Source of the DNA: Vibrio sp. STUT-A11
GTDB lineage: Bacteria > Pseudomonadota > Gammaproteobacteria > Enterobacterales > Vibrionaceae
Direction: 5' to 3'
NCBI RefSeq assembly: GCF_026000435.1
Contig: NZ_AP026763.1
Coordinates: 1,178,001-1,242,000, forward strand
Length of the DNA stretch: 64,000 nt
Every line of letters begins with the position of its first letter. Within the stretch, counting starts at the first letter, position 1. Below are positions 54,031 to 62,436 of this stretch, in pieces. The notes beneath the pieces were generated by a model. It was not told the DNA's origin. It saw only the letters and a list, made by a program, of their open reading frames with translations, and ran no database searches. A program made the position numbers and the translations under genes.

Positions 54031-54588
54031 ATGCGATTGAATATCCCGAACATTCTGTCTCTTCTTAGACTGTTCTTAATTCCAGTTTTTGTGGTTGTTT
54101 TTTATCTGCCTTATTCATGGGCACCGTTTGCTGCGGCAATGGTGTTTTGGGTCGCGGGCTTTACCGACTGGTTAGACGGTATGCTGGCTCGTAAACTTGG
54201 CCAAACTTCTCGGTTTGGTGCGTTTATCGATCCTGTGGCTGATAAAGTATTGGTTGCGACAGCGTTGATTTTAATTACCGAATATTACCATTCTATTTGG
54301 GTAACGATTCCTGCGGTCACCATGATTGCCCGAGAAATTATCATTTCCGCTTTAAGAGAGTGGATGGCTGAAATTGGTAAACGCGCTAGTGTTGCCGTCT
54401 CGTGGGTAGGTAAAGTGAAAACTCTGGCACAGATGTTCGCTCTCTGGGTGCTAATTTGGCACTATGATGATTGGATGGTGTGGCTTGGTTTTGCAGCACT
54501 ATATATCGCGACATTCCTAACGTATTGGTCAATGATTCAGTATCTTGCTGCTGCCAAAGACGATTTACTCGACGAGCAGCATCATTAA
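54031..54588 (+). CDS. pgsA: CDP-diacylglycerol-glycerol-3-phosphate 3-phosphatidyltransferase
   Basis: A 185-residue membrane enzyme that makes phosphatidylglycerol phosphate from CDP-diacylglycerol. The CDP-alcohol phosphotransferase signature D-x2-DG-x2-AR-x8-G-x3-D-x3-D is present from DWLDGMLARK to FIDPVADK. Four or more membrane helices follow. It lies 46 nt after uvrC and is followed by a terminator. Confidence 0.96.
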   Translation: MRLNIPNILSLLRLFLIPVFVVVFYLPYSWAPFAAAMVFWVAGFTDWLDGMLARKLGQTSRFGAFIDPVADKVLVATALILITEYYHSIWVTIPAVTMIAREIIISALREWMAEIGKRASVAVSWVGKVKTLAQMFALWVLIWHYDDWMVWLGFAALYIATFLTYWSMIQYLAAAKDDLLDEQHH

Positions 54589-54607
54589 TAAATTAAGTAT
54601 TTATACT

Positions 54608-54636
54608 AAGCAGGCGCTCAAAGCCTGCTTTTTTCT
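54608..54636 (+). terminator. Terminator after pgsA
   Basis: AAGCAGGC / GCCTGCTT stem with a 7-nt loop, then TTTTT. Confidence 0.88.
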
Positions 54637-55018
54637 ACCCGTCGTATATCTACATTAATTCTAGCCATTGTTATCACAGACCGGGTGGTATAGAAAATTA
54701 GTGTGACATGGATCTTGTTTTTCTCGCTGTTGCTTATCTGGCAAAGCAGATAACGCGATTATGAACGGTTGATATGGGCTGACTATCCGGTTTCTTTGGC
54801 TGGTGAGTAGTCAAAGTTTCATGATAAACAAGTGTATTTGAGCAAGTTTTCGTATTAAAACTAAGCAATCTTCCGTGTTTCGCACAAAATCTAGTCAAAC
54901 GATTTAAAAAAATAAAAATAGTGTTGACTCGATCGCTCGAATCCGTAGAATGCATCCCGTACCCAAGAGAGCATGGCTCAAAAGGGTGGTGAGGAAAGGT
55001 TAACTTTTCTTGCAATGA
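54637..55018 (+). promoter_or_regulatory. Upstream region and promoter of the tRNA cluster
   Basis: A 382-bp gap. It contains a strong promoter: TTGACT (54924-54929), a 16-bp spacer and TAGAAT (54946-54951), followed by the GC-rich discriminator GCATCCCG, typical of stringently controlled tRNA operons. The part before it shows no gene. Confidence 0.8.
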
Positions 55019-55092
55019 GGCGCCTTGGCAGAGTGGCTATGCAGCGGATTGCAAATCCGTGGACCTCGGTTCGACTCCGGGAGGCGCCTCCA
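55019..55092 (+). tRNA. tRNA-Cys (GCA)
   Basis: 74 nt, closed by GGCGCCT/AGGCGCC pairing, anticodon GCA in ATTGCAAAT, T-loop GTTCGACTC, encoded CCA end. First of a four-tRNA operon. Confidence 0.96.
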
Positions 55093-55129
55093 TTATTCTT
55101 TAGAGAGAAAGCAACTTTCGAGAATAAAT

Positions 55130-55205
55130 GCGACACTAGCTCAGTTGGTAGAGCGCAACCTTGCCAAGGTTGAGGTCACGAGTTCGAACCTCGTGTGTCG
55201 CTCCA
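55130..55205 (+). tRNA. tRNA-Gly (GCC), copy 1
   Basis: 76 nt with the acceptor stem GCGACAC/GTGTCGC, D-loop AGCTCAGTTGGTAGAGC, anticodon GCC in CTTGCCAAG, T-loop GTTCGAACC and encoded CCA. Identical to the copy at 55379-55454. Confidence 0.96.
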
Positions 55206-55284
55206 AAATTTAAAGATATGGCTGATAAGCGGTATCAGATGGTGTTTTACTTTTCTGTAAAGGCATCACAAAGAATATTTGTGT

Positions 55285-55371
55285 GCCCTGGTGGTGGAAT
55301 TGGTAGACACAAGGGATTTAAAATCCCTCGGCGTTCGCGCTGTGCCGGTTCAAGTCCGGCCCGGGGCACCA
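55285..55371 (+). tRNA. tRNA-Leu (TAA)
   Basis: 87 nt with a long variable arm, anticodon TAA in GATTTAAAATC, T-loop GTTCAAGTC, encoded CCA. Lies 7 nt before the second tRNA-Gly. Confidence 0.96.
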
Positions 55372-55378
55372 TCTCAAT

Positions 55379-55454
55379 GCGACACTAGCTCAGTTGGTAG
55401 AGCGCAACCTTGCCAAGGTTGAGGTCACGAGTTCGAACCTCGTGTGTCGCTCCA
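55379..55454 (+). tRNA. tRNA-Gly (GCC), copy 2
   Basis: 76 nt, the same sequence as copy 1, with matching bases on both sides (AATG before and AAAATTT after). A terminator follows at once. Confidence 0.96.
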
Positions 55455-55461
55455 AAATTTT

Positions 55462-55493
55462 AAAACCCAGCATGTTTATGCTGGGTTTTTTCG
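55462..55493 (+). terminator. Terminator of the tRNA operon
   Basis: Perfect 12-bp stem AAAACCCAGCAT / ATGCTGGGTTTT with a GTTT loop, then T residues. Confidence 0.93.
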
Positions 55494-55750
55494 TTTCTAT
55501 CGTGGGTCAATGTAACCTGTTTATACGTTTACACAAATCTGGCACATTCCAACAGAACTTCTCTGCTTACATAGGGACGCGCATCTGAATCCAGTTCTCT
55601 TGCTGTACAGGATGAGCTTTCAGTGAGGTTATTTTCTTGATATTTTCAGCTTGTTGCGTGTTTTTCATTCAGACTCATTACCTTATATAGAAGATGGTTA
55701 CAAGTTCTGTGGCTATTAGAAAAATATAATTGCGTTTGAGATCAATAAAT
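55494..55750. other. Intergenic stretch after the tRNA operon
   Basis: About 250 bp with no gene or clear site; it likely includes the promoter of the norspermidine operon. No integrase or attachment-site remnant is seen beside the tRNAs. Confidence 0.4.
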
Positions 55751-56089
55751 CAATGATGAAAAATCATTGCCAGAAGATTTTATTTTGTGATAAATTCGCG
55801 CGCAATCTCGGAGCGTAATTTACGCCTTTGGTTCTCTGGGGGATACGCGTAGTGACCATTCAAGCTGATTGTGACACTACGTAGGGTAGGTATCGGCAAA
55901 GCCTTTTGTTGATAGACGGGATACTAATGCTGTAAGTGCAGCATATTAATGGGAAACCCAACATTGAAACCTTTGAATAAACATACACTAATCAGCTTCA
56001 TACTGCCGAAATGTCCTGTTTTACAAAACAGATGCATTACGGAACCTTGATTACGTCCCAGCGCATATAGAAGTCACGAATGTCGTGAC
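55751..56089 (+). ncRNA. Structured 5' leader of the norspermidine operon (candidate cis-regulatory RNA)
   Basis: The 720-bp gap before the aminotransferase/decarboxylase gene holds several good hairpins on the sense strand. They are CAATGAT/ATCATTG (55751-55769), GCGTAA/TTACGC (55813-55825), CGTAGTG/CACTACG (55848-55881) enclosed by GATAC/GTATC (55842-55894), ATGCTG/CAGCAT (55927-55944), CTGTTTT/AAAACAG (56016-56031) and GTCACGA/TCGTGAC (56073-56089). I recall a Vibrio RNA motif reported upstream of such genes under the name DABA-DC-AT, thought to be cis-regulatory; identity here is not verified. The signal could be a polyamine or precursor, which is inference. Confidence 0.6.
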
Positions 56090-56215
56090 AGGATTATCTG
56101 TGTTTGTCATCTAGGCTATGGCAAATGCGGAGGTTTACTTATTTCTCCTGTAACTTTTTTCTAATGATAATTAATACAGGATGAAGAACTAATATAATTC
56201 AAGGGATTACCTAGT

Positions 56216-59092
56216 ATGACCACTGCCTTTGAAGTCGATAACAATATCGCAAACATTTTTTCATCACAGGTTCCAGTTGTTGAGGGAACGTACGACTTAA
56301 CTCCAGACCAAGTGTTACTTGATCAGGCTGAGCACGAATCTGCGGTTCGCTCTTACCCTCGTCGCTTGCCGATCGCGATTAAACAGGCTTATGGCTGTTT
56401 AGTTGAAGATACTCGAGGTCAAATCTTTTTGGATTGCCTTGCGGGTGCGGGTACTTTGGCACTGGGTTATAACCACCCAGAAATCAATCAAGCATTGAAA
56501 GATCAGCTAGATTCTGGCTTGCCTTATCAGACTCTTGATATCGCTACCTCGGCGAAAACGCATTTTATTCAGTCTGTGAAGTCTTTTCTTCCTCAAGAGC
56601 TAGGTGATAACTGTGTGATTCAGTTCTGTGGACCATCTGGTGCCGATGCAGTTGAAGCCGCGATCAAACTGGCAAAACAGACGACTGGCCGTAACACCAT
56701 GTTCGCATTCCGTGGCGCTTACCATGGTATGACTAACGGCACGATGGGCATGATGGGTAACCTAGGTACTAAGGCTCGTCGTACAGGTCTGATGTCTGAT
56801 GTGCATTTTATGCCATTCCCGTATAACATCCGCTGTCCGTTTGGCCTTGGTGGTGATGACGGTGCTAAAGCGAGTATCCGTTACATCGAACGTCTATTAA
56901 ACGATGACGAATCTGGCATCATGAAACCAGCAGCTATCATCGTTGAGCCTGTGCAAGGTGAAGGCGGTGTAATGCCAGCGCCTGCGTTCTGGTTGCGTGA
57001 ATTACGCCGCATCTGTGATGAGCACAGTATTCTGTTGATCTTCGATGAAATTCAGTGTGGTGTAGGTAAAACTGGCTACAACTTTGCTTTCGAAGAAGCG
57101 GGTATTGTTCCTGATGTGTTGTGTTTGTCGAAAGCGATCGGTGGTGGTATGCCGATGTCGCTTCTTGTTATCAACAAGCAGCACGATACCTGGAATCCGG
57201 GCGAGCACACCGGTACGTTCCGTGGTAACCAGCTCGCTATGGTGAGTGGTGCTAAAGCGCTGGAAATTATTCAACGAGACAACCTTGTTGAGCATGCGAA
57301 CATTGCTGGTCAATACCTACGTTTTGGTTTGGAAGGGATTCAGAAGCGTGTTAATTGTATCGCAGAAGTTCGCGGCAAAGGTTTGATGCTGGGTGTTGAA
57401 ATCAAGAACCCTAATGGCGAATTGAACAAGTTCGGCGAGCCTCTAGCTGACGGTGAACTCACGCTTGCGATTCAACGTGCGGCGCTAGAGAGTGGCTTGA
57501 TGGTAGAGAAAGGTGGTCGTGACGGCTCAGTGATTCGTTTCCTTCCACCACTGATTATTTCATTTGAGCAAATTGACTTCGCTCTACGTGTGCTTGAAGA
57601 AGCCATCATTACTGCTGGCGGTAACCATGTTGAAGCTGCACCACAAGAAGAGTGGAAAAAGCACTTCGTTCACACTGGTGAATTGGGTAGTACTGAGTTT
57701 GCATCAGTGATGAACCACACGACTGCAGCGATGAAGTCTGTATTCGAACAAGTGAGTGCGCCATATTCCGGTATGGACCCTAAAGCGTTAGAAGAAGCGA
57801 TTAATGCTGTCGACCTAGACAACAAAAATGCGCCTCTTAAATCAGTAATTGACGACGCTGCAGAGCTTGTTGCAAAAAATGCTATCTTTACACAACACCC
57901 TGATTGTATTGCACACTTGCATACACCACCATTGATGCCTGCGATTGCGGCTGAAGCGATGATTGCGGCTCTGAACCAGTCTATGGATTCTTGGGATCAA
58001 GCATCTTCTGCGACTTACGTTGAGCAGAAAGTGGTGAACTGGCTTTGCGATAAATACGAGCTAGGCGAGCAAGCTGACGGTATTTTCACTAGCGGCGGTA
58101 CTCAAAGTAACCAAATGGGCTTGATGCTGGCGCGAGACTGGATCGCAGACAAACTAAGTGGTCACTCTATTCAGAAGCTAGGTCTTCCAGAGTATGCTGA
58201 CAAATTGCGAATCGTATGTTCGAAGAAATCACACTTCACGGTTCAAAAGTCAGCGTCTTGGATGGGACTGGGCGAAAAAGCAGTCATGACTGTTGATGCT
58301 AACCACGACGGCACGATGGATGTAAACAAACTGGATGACGTGCTGACTCAGGCAAAAGCTGAAGGTTTAATTCCATTCGCGATTGTTGGTACAGCTGGTA
58401 CAACCGATCACGGTGCGATTGATGATCTAGACTTCATTGCAGACATGGCTGAAAAACATGAACTGTGGATGCATGTCGACGGCGCATACGGTGGTGCTTT
58501 GATTCTTAGCAGCCAAAAAGCTCGCCTGAAAGGTGTTGAGCGTGCGCAGTCTATCAGCGTTGACTTCCACAAGTTGTTCTACCAAACAATCAGTTGTGGT
58601 GCGCTTCTTGTTAATGACAAGTCAAACTTCAAGTTCCTGCTTCATCATGCAGATTACTTGAACCGTGAACACGACGAACTACCAAACTTGGTAGATAAGT
58701 CTATCGCAACAACTAAGCGTTTTGATGCTTTAAAAGTGTTTATGACAATGCAAAGCGTAGGGCCAAAAGCTCTAGGCGACATGTACGACCATCTGCTTGA
58801 TCAAACGCTAGAAGTAGCAGATATGATCCGCGATAACGACAACTTTGAGTTGTTGGCGGAACCATCACTATCTACGGTTCTGTTCCGTACGACACATAAG
58901 TCCGCAGATCTTGATGAATTGAATAAAGCGTTGCGTTTAGAGGCGCTGACTCGCGGAACCGCAGTACTGGGTGAAACCATTGTTGACGGTAAAACCGCAC
59001 TTAAATTTACGATTTTGAACCCGTGTCTAACGACGGCGGACTTTGAATCTTTGCTCTCAAAAATCCATATGCTAGCAGTTGAGCTAGTTTAA
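56216..59092 (+). CDS. Diaminobutyrate aminotransferase / diaminobutyrate decarboxylase fusion
   Basis: A 958-residue two-enzyme fusion. The N-terminal part (about 1-465) is a class III PLP aminotransferase making L-2,4-diaminobutyrate from aspartate semialdehyde (LIFDEIQCGVGKTG, PLP Lys in LSKAIGGGMP). The C-terminal part (about 500-958) is a group II PLP decarboxylase giving 1,3-diaminopropane (HVDGAYGGAL, PLP Lys in SVDFHKLFYQ). This is the first stage of norspermidine synthesis in Vibrio; the V. cholerae counterpart is, as I recall, VC1625. The start has a weak AAGGGA upstream. Confidence 0.95.
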   Translation: MTTAFEVDNNIANIFSSQVPVVEGTYDLTPDQVLLDQAEHESAVRSYPRRLPIAIKQAYGCLVEDTRGQIFLDCLAGAGTLALGYNHPEINQALKDQLDSGLPYQTLDIATSAKTHFIQSVKSFLPQELGDNCVIQFCGPSGADAVEAAIKLAKQTTGRNTMFAFRGAYHGMTNGTMGMMGNLGTKARRTGLMSDVHFMPFPYNIRCPFGLGGDDGAKASIRYIERLLNDDESGIMKPAAIIVEPVQGEGGVMPAPAFWLRELRRICDEHSILLIFDEIQCGVGKTGYNFAFEEAGIVPDVLCLSKAIGGGMPMSLLVINKQHDTWNPGEHTGTFRGNQLAMVSGAKALEIIQRDNLVEHANIAGQYLRFGLEGIQKRVNCIAEVRGKGLMLGVEIKNPNGELNKFGEPLADGELTLAIQRAALESGLMVEKGGRDGSVIRFLPPLIISFEQIDFALRVLEEAIITAGGNHVEAAPQEEWKKHFVHTGELGSTEFASVMNHTTAAMKSVFEQVSAPYSGMDPKALEEAINAVDLDNKNAPLKSVIDDAAELVAKNAIFTQHPDCIAHLHTPPLMPAIAAEAMIAALNQSMDSWDQASSATYVEQKVVNWLCDKYELGEQADGIFTSGGTQSNQMGLMLARDWIADKLSGHSIQKLGLPEYADKLRIVCSKKSHFTVQKSASWMGLGEKAVMTVDANHDGTMDVNKLDDVLTQAKAEGLIPFAIVGTAGTTDHGAIDDLDFIADMAEKHELWMHVDGAYGGALILSSQKARLKGVERAQSISVDFHKLFYQTISCGALLVNDKSNFKFLLHHADYLNREHDELPNLVDKSIATTKRFDALKVFMTMQSVGPKALGDMYDHLLDQTLEVADMIRDNDNFELLAEPSLSTVLFRTTHKSADLDELNKALRLEALTRGTAVLGETIVDGKTALKFTILNPCLTTADFESLLSKIHMLAVELV

Positions 59093-59110
59093 CAAAGGTA
59101 ACGGAAAACT

Positions 59111-60364
59111 ATGGCAATTCTACAGATTGGTGCAGGCGGCGTTGGCTGGGTAGTTGCACACAAAGCAGCACAAAACAACGACGTTCTGGGTGATATCACA
59201 ATCGCATCACGTACCGTAGGTAAGTGTGAGAAAATCATCGAATCTATTCAAAAGAAAAACAACCTGAAAGATTCAACTAAGAAATTAGAAGCTAGAGCAG
59301 TTAATGCTGACGACGTAGATTCTCTTGTTGCTCTGATTAAAGAAGTGAAGCCTGATCTTGTGATCAACGCTGGTCCTCCATGGGTAAACATGCCAATCAT
59401 GGAAGCATGTTACCAAGCGAAAGTGTCATACCTAGATACATCAGTAGCAGTTGACCTGTGTTCTGAAGGTCAGCAAGTACCTCAGGCTTATGATTGGCAG
59501 TGGGGTTACCGTGAGAAGTTCGAACAAGCGGGCATCACAGGTATCCTAGGTGCTGGTTTCGATCCAGGCGTAGTATCGGTATTTGCAGCGTACGCAGTTA
59601 AGCATCTGTTCGATGAAATCGATACTATCGACGTCATGGACGTAAACGCTGGTGACCACGGTAAGAAGTTTGCGACAAACTTTGACCCAGAAACCAACAT
59701 GCTAGAGATCCAAGGCGACTCTTTCTACTGGGAGAATGGCGAGTGGAAACAAGTACCTTGTCACTCTCGTATGCTTGAGTTTGAATTCCCTAACTGTGGT
59801 TCACACAAAGTGTACTCAATGGCGCACGATGAAGTTCGTTCAATGAAGGAATTCATCCCTGCAAAACGCATTGAATTCTGGATGGGTTTCGGTGACCGTT
59901 ACCTAAACTACTTCAATGTAATGCGTGATATCGGCCTATTGAGCCCAGACCCGCTAACGCTGCACGATGGTACAGTAGTACAGCCTCTGCACGTATTGAA
60001 AGCGCTACTACCAGATCCAACTTCTCTTGCACCAGGCTACACCGGTCTAACGTGTATCGGTACCTGGGTACAAGGTAAGAAAGACGGTAAAGAGCGCAGT
60101 GTCTTCATCTACAACAATGCTGACCACGAAGTGGCATACGAAGATGTAGAGCACCAAGCGATCTCTTACACCACAGGTGTACCAGCGATCACTGCGGCAC
60201 TACAGTTCTTCCGTGGCAAGTGGGCAGATAAAGGCGTGTTCAATATGGAACAGCTCGACCCAGATCCGTTCTTGGAAACCATGCCTTCTATTGGTCTGGA
60301 TTGGCATGTTCAAGAGCTTGAAGCAGGTCAGGGACTTCCGGTTATCCACGAACTTAAAAAGTAA
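59111..60364 (+). CDS. Carboxynorspermidine dehydrogenase
   Basis: A 417-residue saccharopine-dehydrogenase-like enzyme that condenses 1,3-diaminopropane with aspartate semialdehyde using NADPH to make carboxynorspermidine. The Rossmann motif is IGAGGVGWVVAHKAA at the N-terminus, and NAGPPWVNMP and GAGFDPGVVSVFA follow. It lies 18 nt after the fusion gene. Often called CANSDH or lys1-like in annotations. Confidence 0.95.
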   Translation: MAILQIGAGGVGWVVAHKAAQNNDVLGDITIASRTVGKCEKIIESIQKKNNLKDSTKKLEARAVNADDVDSLVALIKEVKPDLVINAGPPWVNMPIMEACYQAKVSYLDTSVAVDLCSEGQQVPQAYDWQWGYREKFEQAGITGILGAGFDPGVVSVFAAYAVKHLFDEIDTIDVMDVNAGDHGKKFATNFDPETNMLEIQGDSFYWENGEWKQVPCHSRMLEFEFPNCGSHKVYSMAHDEVRSMKEFIPAKRIEFWMGFGDRYLNYFNVMRDIGLLSPDPLTLHDGTVVQPLHVLKALLPDPTSLAPGYTGLTCIGTWVQGKKDGKERSVFIYNNADHEVAYEDVEHQAISYTTGVPAITAALQFFRGKWADKGVFNMEQLDPDPFLETMPSIGLDWHVQELEAGQGLPVIHELKK

Positions 60365-60404
60365 CTATTTAAGCTCGTAGCAAATCTGGAAATAACTTAA
60401 ATCT

Positions 60405-60436
60405 AAGCCGATGCGATTGCGTCGGCTTTGTTCGAT
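60405..60436 (+). terminator. Hairpin between the dehydrogenase and nspC genes
   Basis: A 10-bp stem, AAGCCGATGC with GCGTCGGCTT (one G-T pair), GATT loop, followed by TGTTCGATTTT. The T-run is broken, so it may be a weak or partial terminator or an RNA-processing site that lowers nspC expression. Confidence 0.5.
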
Positions 60437-60479
60437 TTTATAGTGCCTTCGTTTAGGCGAGGGGACTCAAGGTATTACA

Positions 60480-61613
60480 ATGCAACACAACGAACTAAAA
60501 ACCCCGTACTTCATGATCAATGAAGACAAGCTGGTAGAAAACCTGGAGAAAGCGAAACAGCTGAAAGAGATCTCAGGTGTTAAGCTGGTTCTTGCACTGA
60601 AGTGTTTCTCAACTTGGGGTGTTTTCGACATCATCAAACCTTACCTAGACGGAACAACAAGTTCTGGCCCGTTCGAAGTCAAGCTTGGTCATGAAACGTT
60701 TGGCGGTGAAACGCACGCTTACAGTGTGGGTTACAGTGAAGACGACGTACGTGAGGTTGCTGACATTTGTGACAAGATGATCTTTAACTCACAATCGCAG
60801 CTTGGTGCTTACCGTCATATCGTCGAAGGTAAAGTGTCAATTGGTCTGCGTTTGAACCCCGGTGTAAGCTACGCAGGTCAAGACTTAGCTAACCCTGCAC
60901 GTCAATTCTCTCGTCTTGGTGTGCAAGCGGATCACATCAAACCGGAAGTATTTGACGGTATTGATGGCGTGATGTTCCATATGAATTGTGAGAACAAAGA
61001 TGTAGATGCATTCATCGGCTTGCTTGATTCAATCTCAGAGCAGTTTGGTGAATACCTAAACAAGCTGGATTGGGTAAGCATGGGCGGCGGTGTATTCTTC
61101 ACGTGGCCTGGTTACGATATAGAAAAGCTTGGCCTTGCTCTGAAAGCATTCTCTGAGAAACACGGCGTACAAATGTACCTAGAGCCTGGTGAAGCGATCA
61201 TTACTAAGACAACGGATCTGGTTGTGACTGTGGTTGATATCGTTGAGAATGTGAAGAAGACGGCAATTGTGGATTCAGCAACAGAAGCACACCGTTTAGA
61301 TACGCTGATTTACAACGAGCCAGCATCGATTCTAGAAGCGTCTGAGAATGGCGAGCACGAATATGTGATCGGCTCATGCTCTTGTCTTGCGGGTGACCAG
61401 TTCTGTGTGGCGAATTTTGAACAGCCGCTAGAAATTGGTCAACGTCTACACATTTTAGATAGTGCTGGCTACACCATGGTGAAACTAAACTGGTTTAACG
61501 GTTTGCGTATGCCTTCGGTTTACTGTGAGCGTTCAAGCGGCGAGATTCAAAAACTGAACGAGTTTGATTATTCAGACTTCAAACGTTCACTTTCGCAGTG
61601 GTCAGTAAAATAA
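60480..61613 (+). CDS. nspC: Carboxynorspermidine decarboxylase
   Basis: A 377-residue PLP enzyme of the alanine-racemase fold (type III) that removes CO2 from carboxynorspermidine to give norspermidine. The PLP lysine is in LVLALKCFSTWG, the phosphate-binding segment is in MYLEPGEAI, and the catalytic Cys region is SCSCLAGDQF. Norspermidine affects Vibrio biofilm formation through NspS-MbaA (established in V. cholerae; those genes are not here). A terminator follows. Confidence 0.96.
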   Translation: MQHNELKTPYFMINEDKLVENLEKAKQLKEISGVKLVLALKCFSTWGVFDIIKPYLDGTTSSGPFEVKLGHETFGGETHAYSVGYSEDDVREVADICDKMIFNSQSQLGAYRHIVEGKVSIGLRLNPGVSYAGQDLANPARQFSRLGVQADHIKPEVFDGIDGVMFHMNCENKDVDAFIGLLDSISEQFGEYLNKLDWVSMGGGVFFTWPGYDIEKLGLALKAFSEKHGVQMYLEPGEAIITKTTDLVVTVVDIVENVKKTAIVDSATEAHRLDTLIYNEPASILEASENGEHEYVIGSCSCLAGDQFCVANFEQPLEIGQRLHILDSAGYTMVKLNWFNGLRMPSVYCERSSGEIQKLNEFDYSDFKRSLSQWSVK

Positions 61614-61657
61614 GGTCAGTGAAATAAGCGTTCGGCTTTCTGTACCATAACAACGAC

Positions 61658-61683
61658 AAAGAGCAGCTGAGGCTGCTCTTTTA
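61658..61683. terminator. Terminator between nspC and the ACT-domain gene
   Basis: AAAGAGCAGC / GCTGCTCTTT stem with a TGAG loop, then TTA; the A-rich left side could also serve the convergent gene. Confidence 0.85.
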
Positions 61684-61712
61684 TATAGGTATATAGGATG
61701 CGGGGCAGGTTA

Positions 61713-62225
61713 CTAGTCTTCTATGATAACCCGAGTATCCTCACTCAGCGCTTCTAGCTCATTCGCTACATCTTCAATTTCCATTTCGCTTGGCAGTTTA
61801 ATCGCGATCTTTGCACTAAACAGGCTTGAGCTGACACCACCACCGCCAGCGATAAAGACACGTTGACAGTCCATATCTAAAATCGAAATGCCTTGATCAT
61901 CAAGAATATGGGTTATCTCGTTTACGATACCCGCTCTGTCGTTGGCGTCGAGCCTGAGCTGAAATATAGTATCCGCACTATGTGAATAAGGTTCTGAGTC
62001 TACGAACTTAACCACCAGAGTCTGACAGGCTGAGAAAGCATCTTTAACGATCGCGGCTTTTTCTTTGGGTAATTCAATTTTAATCACCCCTGCCACTTGG
62101 TCTTCAATAAAGTTAACTTTACTGATTAACCACTTACCGCCATTTTCATGAGTGATAGCAGCAAGTTCCTTGATAGTCGCGGGTGATGCTTGACCAGCAA
62201 AATTAACGATAAACACAGTGTTCAT
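61713..62225 (-). CDS. ACT-domain protein (GcvR-like)
   Basis: A 170-residue protein with two ACT-type halves (about 1-75 and 88-165); the second starts FQLRLDANDRAGIVNEITHIL. It resembles GcvR, a post-translational regulator of the glycine cleavage activator GcvA, but is a diverged paralogue at best. The loop between strands has a Gly/Ser run (AGGGGVSSS). It is monocistronic. The ligand is unknown, likely an amino acid. Confidence 0.75.
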   Translation of the reverse strand: MNTVFIVNFAGQASPATIKELAAITHENGGKWLISKVNFIEDQVAGVIKIELPKEKAAIVKDAFSACQTLVVKFVDSEPYSHSADTIFQLRLDANDRAGIVNEITHILDDQGISILDMDCQRVFIAGGGGVSSSLFSAKIAIKLPSEMEIEDVANELEALSEDTRVIIED

Positions 62226-62436
62226 ATGGTCCCCTCCTGGAAAAGGTTTGGACGCGGCACGGGATTACGTAGCGCTTAAGTTATTGGAATAAATCCTTTT
62301 ATTCAGTGTAGATGCTAGATGGGGTATATGTTTGATGAAGGTCAATTTTTTGGGCTAATTCTTGACGCGAATATTTAAAACTGTGTTTGAACCACAAAAA
62401 AGTAACCTTCTGTCTGTTTGTTACGTCAACGTAACT

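Noticed and set aside
55455..56215. Genomic-island insertion at the tRNA cluster
   Set aside because: No integrase, no repeated tRNA 3' end and no foreign genes; normal Vibrio genes follow.
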